Assembly: GCA_017415105.1 (NCBI GenBank)
Contig: JAFQJD010000027.1
Coordinates: 1 to 63,713 of the forward strand
DNA from: Clostridia bacterium
GTDB taxonomy: Bacteria > Bacillota > Clostridia > UBA1381
Reading direction: 5' to 3'
Length of the DNA stretch: 63,713 bases
Below are positions 37,708 through 49,700 of this stretch, piece by piece (positions within the stretch are counted from its first letter, which is position 1; each line of letters begins with the position of its first letter). Under the pieces are notes generated by a model, which saw only the letters and a list, made by a program, of their open reading frames with translations, was not told the origin of the DNA and did not search any database. Position numbers and translations under genes: made by a program.

Positions 37708-38898
37708 TTATATATCCTCTTTAAGTGACTCAATTCTTACAAGCTTGAGCTGTTCAAGTATCATTGAGAAATGATAACCCTTCCAGCCATATGTGCCACG
37801 CTGGTTAAGCGGGTCTGCAGTACCTGCAGAGCCAAGCTCCTTGTTAATCATTTCAACAGTCTTGTCACCTGATGAACCGAACGCATCCTTACCAAGAATG
37901 ATAGTTGAATAAACAGGCTCACCATTGACACCGCCGTCACCCGGATATATCTTCATATCACGTTCAACAAGCTTGCCTGTAATTTCCTCATTAAGTGTTA
38001 CGCTCGCTTCACCGTTCATACCTGCTGTAGCTGAAGCTATGGTGAACTTGTTGTTGTCAATCCATACTTCCTTGCCGGCAAGTGATGCAACATCACCCGC
38101 CTCAAGAGTTTCTGCAATCTTAATTGTTTTTGCTTCTGCATCAACACTTAAAATTGAAAGCTCGTCATACTTATCTGCAAAAGGTTCACCACGGAACACC
38201 CAAGCATCCGGGTCCTCAATAAATCTTACACCAAACAGTCTGCCGACCTCACCGTCATAAAGCTCTTTAGTGTCGGCATATGTATGAGGCTGACGCCACT
38301 CGGGGTCATTCCATATGTTGTTTACACAATCAGGGTGAATGAATGCGATAAAGTCCTTGCCGTCAGCAGGCTTTACCTTGTTACGCTTAAGGCTTGTTGC
38401 AGCATTACGCACATCCTTAACAGTAAGTCCTTTCGTAAGTGCATCACGGCTTTCAGCCCCGCCTGCATAGTACACGTTAGTACCAGATGCAAGCTCCATT
38501 GCATCAATATGCTCAAATGTCTCAAGCTGGTTCTCGCCAAGCAGATCTGTATAGTTCAGAACCTCCGGAGAGGGCTTGTTCGCAAAGAAATCAAGCTGGT
38601 CAGTGTAGCCTACATAGTTACCGAACTGTCTCGGTTCTGCCTTTATACGTGTAATGTGCACAGCAGAACCTGTCGGTGTAACACCCTCTGTAAGCGGTGT
38701 TGTAGCTTTGGGAAGCGGTGACATCTTATCAAACGCTATGGTCTTTGTCTGACCCTGCGGAATATCAACCTGCTGTGCAAACTGTGTATACTTACGGTTT
38801 GTTTTGTTTCTTTCAAGTACATATCTGTTAAGAACAGATTCCATCATCGGCGACATACCCGTTGATGTGGTTTTGTTTAAATTCAACTTATCTGCCAT
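37708..38898 (-). CDS. Major capsid protein, N4-gp56 family
   Basis: 396 residues. LTEGVTPTGSAVHITRIKAE and FGNYVGYTDQLDFFA are characteristic of the N4-gp56 capsid family (HK97 fold). A beta-rich insertion at about residues 255-325 (KEVWIDNNKFTIASATAG) looks like an accessory surface domain. It is preceded by a scaffold-like gene and followed by a gap with hairpins, as expected for the most highly expressed structural gene. Confidence 0.9.
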   Translation of the reverse strand: MADKLNLNKTTSTGMSPMMESVLNRYVLERNKTNRKYTQFAQQVDIPQGQTKTIAFDKMSPLPKATTPLTEGVTPTGSAVHITRIKAEPRQFGNYVGYTDQLDFFANKPSPEVLNYTDLLGENQLETFEHIDAMELASGTNVYYAGGAESRDALTKGLTVKDVRNAATSLKRNKVKPADGKDFIAFIHPDCVNNIWNDPEWRQPHTYADTKELYDGEVGRLFGVRFIEDPDAWVFRGEPFADKYDELSILSVDAEAKTIKIAETLEAGDVASLAGKEVWIDNNKFTIASATAGMNGEASVTLNEEITGKLVERDMKIYPGDGGVNGEPVYSTIILGKDAFGSSGDKTVEMINKELGSAGTADPLNQRGTYGWKGYHFSMILEQLKLVRIESLKEDI

Positions 38899-38904
38899 TT
38901 TTTA

Positions 38905-39864
38905 TTATCTCCTTCCATTTCGGCATTCTTCAATATACTTTTTAAATTCTGCAGAGGGCAAATTTGCAGGGTTAGAAGCTTGACGGCTTCCCGTTCCGCC
39001 CCCGGGGCTTGCACCGTTCTGCAGGATTGGTTTTCTTGCCGGAGCTTTCGGCGGTGCAGGCTTATTCGTTGCCGCATAAGCCTCAAACACCGTCTTACCA
39101 TCTCCAAGCATTTTCGCAAATACAGGATTCTTTACGGCTTCATTTAAATTAAAGTCAGGATTTATATACTTAATCTGCTCGGCATCACGTTGCCATCCGT
39201 TTATAATCTTCTCCTGTTCTCTTGCCGCCTCGGTTTCTCTCTGCATCCGCTCTCTGTAAAGCTGTGCGTCCCTTGCATCATTCTGTCTCTGTCTGTATTC
39301 TTCGACAGGTATCTCGGCACGCTCTGCCGCCTGTTCCTCAAGGTCTGCAGTCAGCTCCGATAAAGAGTCATGAGAATTGGGATAGTATTCCTTTGCCATA
39401 TGTTCAAGCTTTGAATATTTTGCAGCCTGTTCATTATGCTTACGCATTCTCTGGCGAATGGATGAATTGATACGTTTTCCCACCTCTGCCTCATACTCTT
39501 CTTCGGTATTAAATGTTTTAAACGGTGCTGCAGGAGTTTCTTCCTGCACTACCGTTTCACTCTCTGCACCGGTCTGATTAGCGCTTTCTTCATCTGATGC
39601 AGAGTTGCTATCTGTTTCTTCCTCGGTTACTTCCGCCGCGTCCGGGGTGTAGTCTGATTCTGAAAGATAGCGGGCAAACTCATCACTTGACATATTATCT
39701 ATATCTTCAGGTGTGAGTATGCCTTCCTGAGGATGAACGACTTCCTCAACTGAATTACTGTTCTCGGTCTGAGGGTGAACGACTTCCTCAACTGAATTAC
39801 TGTTCTCGGTCTGAGGGTGAACGACTTCCCCAGTAGTATTACTGTTCAATGTATCGTCAAGCAT
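38905..39864 (-). CDS. Capsid scaffolding protein
   Basis: About 319 residues, acidic N-terminal half, long charged coiled coil in the middle (RQRQNDARDAQLYRERMQRE) and a basic C-terminal helix (LPSAEFKKYIEECRNGRR) that would bind the capsid protein. ATG 39864 (MLDDTLNSNT) has GGAG eight bases upstream; a longer frame overlaps the previous gene. The N-terminus contains a 14-residue tandem repeat (EEVVHPQTENSNSV). No protease motif is visible. Confidence 0.8.
   Translation of the reverse strand: MLDDTLNSNTTGEVVHPQTENSNSVEEVVHPQTENSNSVEEVVHPQEGILTPEDIDNMSSDEFARYLSESDYTPDAAEVTEEETDSNSASDEESANQTGAESETVVQEETPAAPFKTFNTEEEYEAEVGKRINSSIRQRMRKHNEQAAKYSKLEHMAKEYYPNSHDSLSELTADLEEQAAERAEIPVEEYRQRQNDARDAQLYRERMQRETEAAREQEKIINGWQRDAEQIKYINPDFNLNEAVKNPVFAKMLGDGKTVFEAYAATNKPAPPKAPARKPILQNGASPGGGTGSRQASNPANLPSAEFKKYIEECRNGRR
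39735..39829. repeat. 42-bp tandem repeat inside the scaffold gene
   Basis: Two perfect 42-bp units (39735-39776 and 39777-39818) plus 11 bases of a third. They encode EEVVHPQTENSNSV repeated in frame. The near-perfect identity suggests recent expansion by slippage. Confidence 0.85.
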
Positions 39865-39880
39865 TTTCTGCTCTCCTTTC

Positions 39881-40681
39881 TTACCACCAATTTTTAAATT
39901 TACCTTCATCCTTTGCACTGTGTTCGTTTACCCAGTTCTTATATGCTGCCAAACGTGAGTTAAACGCCGTAATATGTTGGTTATATGCCGTCATATCACG
40001 CTGATACATGTTTATCTTTGCAAGTATATAATCAATATACATTCCGTCATACGGTGCATCACACACGGTTTTATCCGTCACATAACGGGTTATCGTGCCT
40101 GTTGTGTCCGTCTCTGCAATTTCAGTGAGAGAACCCGCACCGCATACGAGCTTGTACATATACTCACCGTCTGTATCAAACTCAATATCGAGCAAAGGAA
40201 CATTTGCTATTGTTACATCACCTGCTTTTATTACAAGTGTATCACCGGTTATAAACTCACAGCTTTTGATTTTTATAGTATCTGTTTCTGTATCAATCTG
40301 CATATCACCGTTGTATTTAACAAGCCTTATCGGCTCGTAAGGCACGAGATAGATTACGGTAATATACTCACCTTCGTTTACATCGTTTCCGTTGTTTATA
40401 ACCGCATTTACGTTTATTGCGTTACGCCCGAATGTACGTGCATCCTGTTTCTCAAGGACTTTGTTTTTGTATATGATTTTATCTATATACTCTATAGTTA
40501 CATTTTCGGGCAACAGTATTGTTCCGTCACGTGACACAGGCAACCGTCTTTCACGGTATATCCGCCTGTCCTCGATTGCAAGCATTGATGATACTTCATC
40601 ACACCACAAATATTTTTCTGTCAGGTCGTACTCATTCGGATAATAGCTATCCGCACGCTCTATAGCTTCATTTATGTACAT
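39881..40681 (-). CDS. Head-tail adaptor-like protein
   Basis: 266 residues starting MYINEAIERADSYYPNEYDL. The C-terminal helix MYQRDMTAYNQHITAFNSRL has the Tyr-Gln-Asp / Tyr-Asn spacing of podovirus adaptor (gp4/gp6-like) proteins. The middle is beta-rich and may be an inserted domain. It lies between the giant virion protein and the scaffold. Assignment is inferred from position and C-terminal pattern. Confidence 0.6.
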   Translation of the reverse strand: MYINEAIERADSYYPNEYDLTEKYLWCDEVSSMLAIEDRRIYRERRLPVSRDGTILLPENVTIEYIDKIIYKNKVLEKQDARTFGRNAINVNAVINNGNDVNEGEYITVIYLVPYEPIRLVKYNGDMQIDTETDTIKIKSCEFITGDTLVIKAGDVTIANVPLLDIEFDTDGEYMYKLVCGAGSLTEIAETDTTGTITRYVTDKTVCDAPYDGMYIDYILAKINMYQRDMTAYNQHITAFNSRLAAYKNWVNEHSAKDEGKFKNWW

Positions 40682-40700
40682 TCCAAATCACCCCCTGTCT

Positions 40701-43700
40701 TTAAAATTTCTTACCAAATCTTGAACCGCTACCGCCGAATCTCGGTGTAAACCTGTAGGTATTCTTCTGAACAGGCTGTACGGACGGAGTAAATCGGTAA
40801 CTGCTACCACTGCTGTATCCGCCGCCGTAGCTGTTGTTATAACTCTTCTTTGAATAGTTACGGGAATAACCACTATTACCGCCACCGCTTCCTTTGTATT
40901 CTGAAAGATATTCCTCAACTGATTTACTTTCGGGTTTTGCATCTTCATCTTCCGCCGCCTCGGCTTTCTTTTCCTCTGCCTGCTCACGGTCATACTCATC
41001 AGCACGCCAGCCTGTATCTATAATATTACTGTTTCGTGGAACAAACGGATATGTAAGGTCAACGGGTTCTGTTTCAACCGATGTATCAACAAGAGAACCG
41101 ACATTATCAGGAAGTCTTACCTTGTCAATGTTATAGCCTATCTGGTCTATAACAATACCCTTTTCCTTATCAGTAAGATTTTTAAACTCACCTGTTATAG
41201 AAATCCACTTTTGTTCTATACCGGATGCTAAATCTTCGGAAGAGCGTACAAATGAGTTAATGAGTTGTTGCCTTTGCTCTGCTGTCAAACTACTGCTATA
41301 CTTTCTGCTACTCTTGTCATAGTAGGTTCCATTCCGTATCTTTGATATCATACTGTAATTGTATGCTATCTGCTCACCTTTTTCCTCTTCTGTGTACGGA
41401 ACACGATACCCGGCATCAATTACATCCTCAACCTTAACACCGTCAAGCTTGATATACTTTAACGCATTATCGGTCTTAACAACCTTTGATGCTTTAGCCT
41501 CATTTGATGCGACATACTTATCAATCCGCTTCTGCATCGAACTGTCAGACACACCCTGTTGATGTGACACCCATATTTCTTTTACAAGCTCTGCGGACTC
41601 CTTTGAGATTTCAGCTAATGCAGTTGTCTTTTGCGTGTCTGTCAGATGCTTATAATCATCACTTGTAACAAGCGTATGCATAGCCTTGTATGTCGTCATA
41701 CCCAAGAGGTTTGCATACTTCTCATAGTTCTCATCATCAAGCTTGAAAGAATAAGGCTGTCCGTTCTCAAATTCCCCTGTATTATTCCTGTACGGAGTTT
41801 TAGGAAGTATTTCTTTTAAAAGGTCTTTATTCTTTGCTGTAAGCTTATCAAGCTCATCTGTAACAACATTTGTTTCATACCTTGAAAATATCGCCGGTGA
41901 TAATGCGTTATTCATTATATCCACAAGCTTACCCTTGCCTAACGTATGAACCTCTGCCTCACCCCACAAATCAATCCTTAACGGTACATTCTCACGCAGT
42001 TCTGTAACAGGCATCTTTGAAAGGAACTTGCCGCCAATAACACCAAGCTGTGAATCAGCTCTGTACGGGTCACGGTTATGATCATCAAGTGCATTACCGA
42101 TTGCACGAACAGTTGAAGGCATAAACGACATCGCCGCATCTGCCGCAATTGCTGCCATTCCCTCTTGCGGTGTGTCTGCATACTTCCAGTCATTTATGTA
42201 CCGACGCATACCTGATACCGAAGACATCGCCATAAATTCAGCATATACGCTCTCGCCGGTTGAACTTAATATCTTATCAATAACCGGCTCATCCGTATCA
42301 TCCCCAAACGCTTCTGCTCCGAATGTCATAACACCTGCAGCAGGGCCAAGAAATCCTATCGGCATTATAAGGTCGTCTTTTTGCGGTTCCGTCACACCTC
42401 CGCCTTTAACCAGTCTTTCAAACGCTCCCCAGTTTATCGTCCACTGCGTGTTCATCTTTGCGCGCTCATAATCCTCTTCATCCTCTGCCGGCTCACCGCC
42501 TAAAAGAATTCCGCATTTAAACAGCTGTGCACCAAGCCACCAGCCTACAGGACTTATAAGAGCATTGGCAACACTTAAGAGTGCATCTCTCTTTGCATTC
42601 AATACGCTGTCAGGAAGCGGCAGTCTATCAACTTTGTTGTCTTTAGCCAAAAACTGCTTTGGAATATATTTTATAAAATCTTTATCCTTAGGATTGACAT
42701 TCTTTAATAACTGTGATATACTAATATTAGAACGAGCGAGAGCTTGGGTAACGCTATTATTAGTATTCTCCTGCTTTACGACCTCGTTCTTTTTTATGCC
42801 TTCAAGAGCTATAGCAACATACAACTTGTTAGTTCTATCATTAAATTCTTTTATCTCAAGCTTAACAGGTATAATGTTTTCTCCATCCTCAAAAGCACTG
42901 ACAAGCACATACATTTCTTTGAGAGAGGTATCTACTTTATATCCCTCACCGTTTCTGTTATGCACTTCGATTCCGATTGCCCTGTCAATAACGTCATCAA
43001 AGCAAGAGAACATTTTTGCGAACGCCCTATAATTCCCTTTTTGCTTCTCCTCACTTTCACGCATACCGTTTTTTGTGAATTCAAAGGAAATCTCAACATC
43101 CTCATTCGTATAATCTTTGTATACTCCAAATTCATGACCTATTTTTATAAATAGCTTCTTCCTGTCAGTCTTTGATAATTCAGAAGCATTGTCAATATTT
43201 GTTGACAGCTTTGTCTCTATGTCCCTTACTCTTTCCTCGCTCACTTTAGGGATATTCTTTAAAGTTTTGTTAGCAAGGATTTTATATCTCTCCTCGTCAC
43301 TCATCCCATCTCGAACGTGCTTCTTATCCACACTCTCAAGTGCCTTGACATCTTTATTGTTAGCATACACTTCCTTTGCAAGCTTTCCGCATTTTACTAA
43401 TGCCTTAACTGCTCCGACAGGCGTTACATCAATAACTCTGTCAAGAATATTACCGCTCACAAGCGGATACGGATTGATAAAATCACCTAATCCGAAATCG
43501 TGCGTAAGCTTTCTGCCCTTCAGCTCAATACTTGACCTGTTGGTGTCGGGCAACTCCTTACCTGTACCGATGATATTAAGAGCATCACGTATTCCCACCG
43601 AAACCTGTGCTATTATAGATTCATTCTGAAACGTACGGTAAAGCATCTGTTGCTGTGCATATTCATCATAGCGTTTCTTTATTTTTTCTGTTTCAGAATC

Positions 43701-46700
43701 CTTTAGCCTCTTTTTATCCTTTGGTTTTAAATCAGTTCTTTTATCAATTCTTCTTACAGCATCTTCAATATCGCGAGTCTCAAAATGCTCAAGCCCTGAT
43801 CTCACCTGCTCATATATCGCACCCTTAAAATATTCATCTGTTGCACCAAGAGCATAACCAAGAATCCTCTCACCCATTGCCAATGGTCCGCGCTTAAATG
43901 TACGCTTCTTTGACGGTGTACCAAGTCGCGAGTGGTCGTTATTAAGAATATCAACATTGAGGGCTGTCTCAAGATAAGCCTTCTCGCTTCTTGCCTTACC
44001 TTCTTTATGGCCTGCAAAGGGATTTTCAAAGCCTACTACTCTTTGCCCGCCTTTTCTTGTTGCAAGCCAATCTATTGCCGCCGCCGCATTATTCACAATA
44101 TTCATTCTTGCCGACTCCGCAATGTTGGAAAGCACGTTACGCTTTATAGTTGGTGGATGAATTAACTGCGACTGAAACATTATATTTTTAGCCTTTCGTC
44201 CGGTCGATACATTCTCTGTATCTGCTATCATACCAAACATCTGCGACGTGGCAATCTTTTTAAGCTGTTCGGTATCATTTCCGAAATGCTTCCGTAATAG
44301 TCTGCGAATATTGTTTGTTTCCTTATCACCAAACCCAAGTAACCATTTGAGCATTTTGTTGTCAGGCTCACCTTCTGTTTCGCTCATACTTTTCGTCCTC
44401 AGGTCAAGAGTTTCGCCTACAGGAGTAAATCCTGTTCTGTGCTTTTCACCAAGCTTGTCAAGTCCACGGTACATCATTGAACGCATCTTCTCCATACGTC
44501 TGCCTGTTGCGGTCTTACGGTATCTGCTCGTTATCATTATAATATCCATAAGCTCATCCGCATCCTCTATATCAGGCAACGCATTTGCAAGCTCACGCAT
44601 CAATGTAAATGTCTCACTGTCTGTATGCTTAATACCAAGCTTGTCATAAAGCATATCAACGTGTGATTTATAATGCTCTGCCGCTTCATGGCTTGCATCC
44701 TCACCAAGTGCTTTTTTTATTTCCCACTTACTTGCTTTCGGATTATCAGTTACAATATGCCGTCCCTTCGGATCAAGCTCTCCGTCATCATTAACACGGT
44801 AAGCTCGCACAATATAATCGTTTTGAACACTCCTCTGTCTTATGGCTATCTGGCGTATCTCACGGCGTAGTTTCTTTGCTTCTCGCGAGCACTTTCCTTC
44901 ATTCACCAGCCATTTTTGATACTCTCCTTCTTTCCGAAGCAAGAACGATTCTGATTGTGCCATATAATCTCTCAATGTACGTATGAACGCTCTGTGCTTT
45001 TCAGGGCTTACATCTACTGCTGTCAGATACATTTCTATATCATCTTCACTCATTCCGATTTCACGCATCGTATCACGAGCACCATCTTCTAACAGCTTCT
45101 GTCTCCTTCTGTTTTCAACACGCCAGCCGGCACCGGACATAAACGCAAGAAATTCCTTATCAAGCTTATTCTTTCTATGCAGTTCTTCGTACTCTGCAAT
45201 TTTCCGTTTTGCTTCCTCTTCACCCTTTGCCGCCGCCTCAAGGTCAAGCTGTAAGCGTGTCTTATTATCACTGTCCCTTTTATACTCTGCATCGGTTTCA
45301 TACAAAGCCTTATCAGCCGATTTTCTTTCTTCTGCATCCTTGGTCTGTCTCGCCTCGATTTGCTTTTCTATTTCAGCCCTTTGCGGATGCCGTTCAAGTT
45401 CAAACTGTATACGGTTATTTTCGGTCTTGTTGAGAAATGCAATATTGCCCGCAGGAGTAAGCCTGTACATCAGACTGAACGCCTGAGACAGCTTTCCGGC
45501 TTCTGTCGCTTTTTGTGCTGCAAGTATCAAAACATCCGCCTCAAGCTGTGGTTCACCCAAAGCACCGAATTCACCTACAAGAGCCGCCGCTATTCCCATA
45601 TCATTTTCATTCCATTTTTGTTTTGACGAAAGATATGTGAACGATTCCATTGTACCGTTCATAGCAACATATCGCATACCATAATCGGCTGTATCCTTAT
45701 TATGGGATATTCTGTAGGTCATTTCTCCCATTCGTTCTTTTACTATACTGTCAAACTCTTCCTTTGACCCGACGTTTATTTTATGCAGTTTCTTTGCAGG
45801 ATTACGAAGTGCATAATCATTACCCGGATTACCGTGTGGAAAATATACACCTGTCAGATTAGCTTCACGAACATAAAGCACCATTAATTCATCATGTGCA
45901 GCCTGCCATGCTTCGCTGGTATCTCTTCCGGCTTCAATCTCCGCCTGCATTATTCCACGCAGTTCAAGCTTTCGCTTTCCGATTTTTGACATTGCTATTT
46001 CACGGAGTTCACATATAATAGTGTTTGCAATCTCCGCTTTATCCGTTGGCGATACCTTTAACCTTGTCAGCTCTTCACCAATCACTTCATCGAGCTTGCC
46101 GTTAAAGTCTGTTACGTTGTAATCTTCATCAAGAACAAAATCAAGCATCTGTCGTACAGAACCACCAAGCTTTTTTACACTACCTTCTGTAATTCCCAAG
46201 CCTATACCTCGGAACAGTCCCTCTATATCCTTTCCATACTTTTGGGTATCTGCTTTCTTAACTTCACTGTCTGTTACATTCTTTGCCGTTTGCTCTAAAT
46301 GATAATTCTCAATTATGTCATCCGTGAGCTTATTAACCGCCGCGTTATATTCTGATTCACTTTCAAATTTAAGATGGTTTCCATCCTTGGTTTTTGATTC
46401 ATTAAGAATCGTTTCCGCCGCAGGTCTTAAAGCCTCTCGTATTGCAAAATCATCAGAACCATTCTTCAGCAACCGGTAACCCGAACGTATAGCTCTTTCT
46501 ATATGCAGTGTAAGCATCAAATCAGTATTTGCATAATTCTTTGTTGTCAGCTCTGCCACATAACGCGGTATATCAACGCTTGTTTCTATTATATCTTTTT
46601 CGCTGATACCAAGCCTTCCTTCATATGCTTTAATGGTACGTGCTTGTTTATAGAGATTTGTAAAGTGCTCAACAAAATCAGTTGCAATCATATGGTCAGT

Positions 46701-49700
46701 CTCGCCTTTTTTCTTGCGTACTGCTTTTGCTATTTCCTCACCGCCAAGATATAGTACTTTTCTTCCGTCTGCTATCTCTCCGCTTTCAAACAGTCGCCAC
46801 GATTGGCGTATAAAGTCAGGTAACATTCCGCTGCTCAATACATCAAACGCACTGCCGTAGCCACGTTTACGGTTATATGCATGAAGGTCATCAATCACAT
46901 TACGGCCAAAAACATTCATATCCTGATTGGTTTTCAATCTGAAATGTATATCTGCATCGCTATATGTATCATAGGTATTAGTATCATAATTTTTTATCTT
47001 GACACCGTTTACTAAATCTGATATACTAATATCAGAAGGTACACTCAACCATTGGGAGCCAACTGCATTATTATGCTGTGCTGCCGATAGAGTGTGCCTT
47101 TGTTTTATTGGCAACACTTCAACCCTTAACACATAAAGAGTGTTGGAGTTTGTTTTCTCTCTTGCTGTTATTATAGCTCTATATTCTGCATTATCCATAA
47201 AAAGAGGAGCTACAAAGTGATGGTATTCCTTATATGACGGATTTTGTATTTTATTTTTTTGAGGATTTTTCGAATCTATATATACTGCATTTTCAAACAG
47301 TTCTGGCAACTTTACCATTGCATTCAAGTTTTGAATATATTTATCACTAAACTGATTGAATTTATTATTGGTAGGGTGAATTGCTTTTCGTATAGTATCT
47401 GCATTAACATCCGCACTATACCCTGTAGCTTTATTATGATATGTACCACGTTTTAGATTTTTAACGTTTGTCTTAAGCTGTCCGAGTGCTGTATAATCGT
47501 TCTTTATAACACTAATATAATTTTTTACTGTAGTATATGGAATACGATTATTTATAGTAATATTCTTATTTTTTAAAGAGAATACAACATCACCATCTGT
47601 CTTACCTTTAAACTCCGCACCACGCAATCCCATCAGAGCATTCTCCAGTGTTTTCTCCATCTGAAGAAGCTCACTGTATTCTATCTCAAAACCGGTAGCC
47701 TTATCCTTGAACACCTTACCGTCCTTTGCGTACATCTTTATACGTAAATCACGGATAGCATTATACATCCTGTCATGGAGTGTAGGATTACCCTCAACAC
47801 GTCTTATAAGTCTCTCGTAATCCTCTGCAGTCTTTGGCATTGCATATCGCATAAACTCTGTTGCTACTTCGCTGTCAAGAGTTTCTTCACTTACCGTTCT
47901 TTTTGCATCCTTATACTCTCCTCTTATCCTGTTACGCATAGCAGAATACTGTGCATTCTCTCTTATCCTTTGTGCGTATATACTATATACATCAATTGCT
48001 CCATCCTGCGTTGCATGCACTCCTTCATGGTCAAAGGTTGAATTATAATCATCCTGCAGATTAGTAGAAAGCTTGATTTCGCCTCTTGAATAACTTCCCT
48101 CAAGATCATCGGCAAGCTTACCGTCGTAACTCGTTTTTACACCTGTAAGCCTGCGTGCAGCATCAGACTTCATTGCGAACTTATATTCTTCTGCACGATT
48201 AAGTATATCCTGAGCACCTATTTCGGAGTTCGTAAGTTTCTTGCCGGCTTTAACTTTTTTATCAAGGAGCTTTGCATTCCGTGCCGCCACCGAGTTTTTA
48301 TCATATACAGAGCCTTGACGTATTACCGCATTCTCAACTCCTCCATCAAGTTCAGTACGCAATGCCAACGCTTGCCTCTCTGTCATACCCTTAACAATAT
48401 CTCTTGGAATAGCACTATAATTATTCCGTTTCAGTTCTTTACCACGACGTGTAAAATCTACAGCCGTTGAGATCGTATTAGGTACAGATGCCGTACCACC
48501 AAATATACCGCCCATAACTGCAGAATTAACAACAGGCGTTACATAGGCATCTAAAATTGCTTTTTTATTTGCCTCATCCGCAGTTAACCCATCCTCTGTA
48601 TACTGTTTATATATCGTTGCATATCTGCCCTTGTCATTAAGCAGTGTTGCATCAGCAATATTATCAACAACAGCACGTGTTACCTGTGCACCCATACCTG
48701 ACAGAATAGAGCCGGCAGTGTTGCCTATAATTGTCTTTAAAGTACCGCCTCTCATGCCTTTTGTAAGAGCCTTGCCGATTTTTTCGCCGCCTGATTTTGT
48801 AAACTTTAAATCAACAGCACTCGTTCCGCCGGTAAGCATCGCTGATATATATGCCTCTGTACTCGACAAATCAACACCGTATTGTGCAAGCTCTGTATAT
48901 TTTCTTGCAATGCCTGCACCGCTACCCCATACCTTTTCGCCGCCGGGTAACATACCTTCGCCAATTTCTTCAACAATCTCTATGCCTGCCTCATGCAGTT
49001 TTTTTAAAGCAGGGTTATCTGTGCTGTCTGTTATACCCTGCTCCGCTATACCTAATGCATCTGTCTTAAACGCCGCTTCCTCATCAATAATGTTAACTGC
49101 ATTACGCCCTGCAACCTTGTTTATGGTCTGCTCTGCTCCTGCCATTAATCCCATTATGCCCGAAGCTACTGTCAGTGTCGGTATTGCTATATATCCAATA
49201 GCCGGATTTTTCTTGACTGCTTCGTAAAAACCTTTGTTCGCACTCGCACTTCTTTTTTCCTTCTCGTATTTGTCGTAAGCATCTGTATTTAGATAATATA
49301 AATCTGCTAATATGGCATCATACTTTCCGCGAATATACATGTAATTGTTCAGCTCTTGTTCGCTCATAAACTGTACAGGTGCAAGCCCGTATTCATTAAC
49401 CTCATCTATTCTATGAGCATCATGCTTAGAATTCGCTTCATAATCTTGCATACCCTTAACAACATACGTTTCATCCTCGGTCAGTTCTCCTGTAACATTC
49501 TTTCTGATTTTAACTTCTTTCAATCCACTGTAAAGCTCGTTTAAATCTCTTGTTACACCTTCCTCGTAACCACGTTCTTCAATATCATAAAAGCGTTTTT
49601 TATAGTTTTGCTGATAATACAAACTGTCAGGATTTTTCTTTGCATTCTCTATAGCCTTTTTATCTCGTTCTATATCCGACTTATCAAGCGAATTAAGACG

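Noticed and set aside
39735-39829. CRISPR-like repeats in the scaffold gene
   Set aside because: They are in-frame tandem coding repeats with no spacers.
43189-43629. Plus-strand frames of 130-200 residues inside the giant gene, including 48631-49227
   Set aside because: They are antisense shadows, hydrophobic because they mirror charged codons, with no ribosome binding sites.
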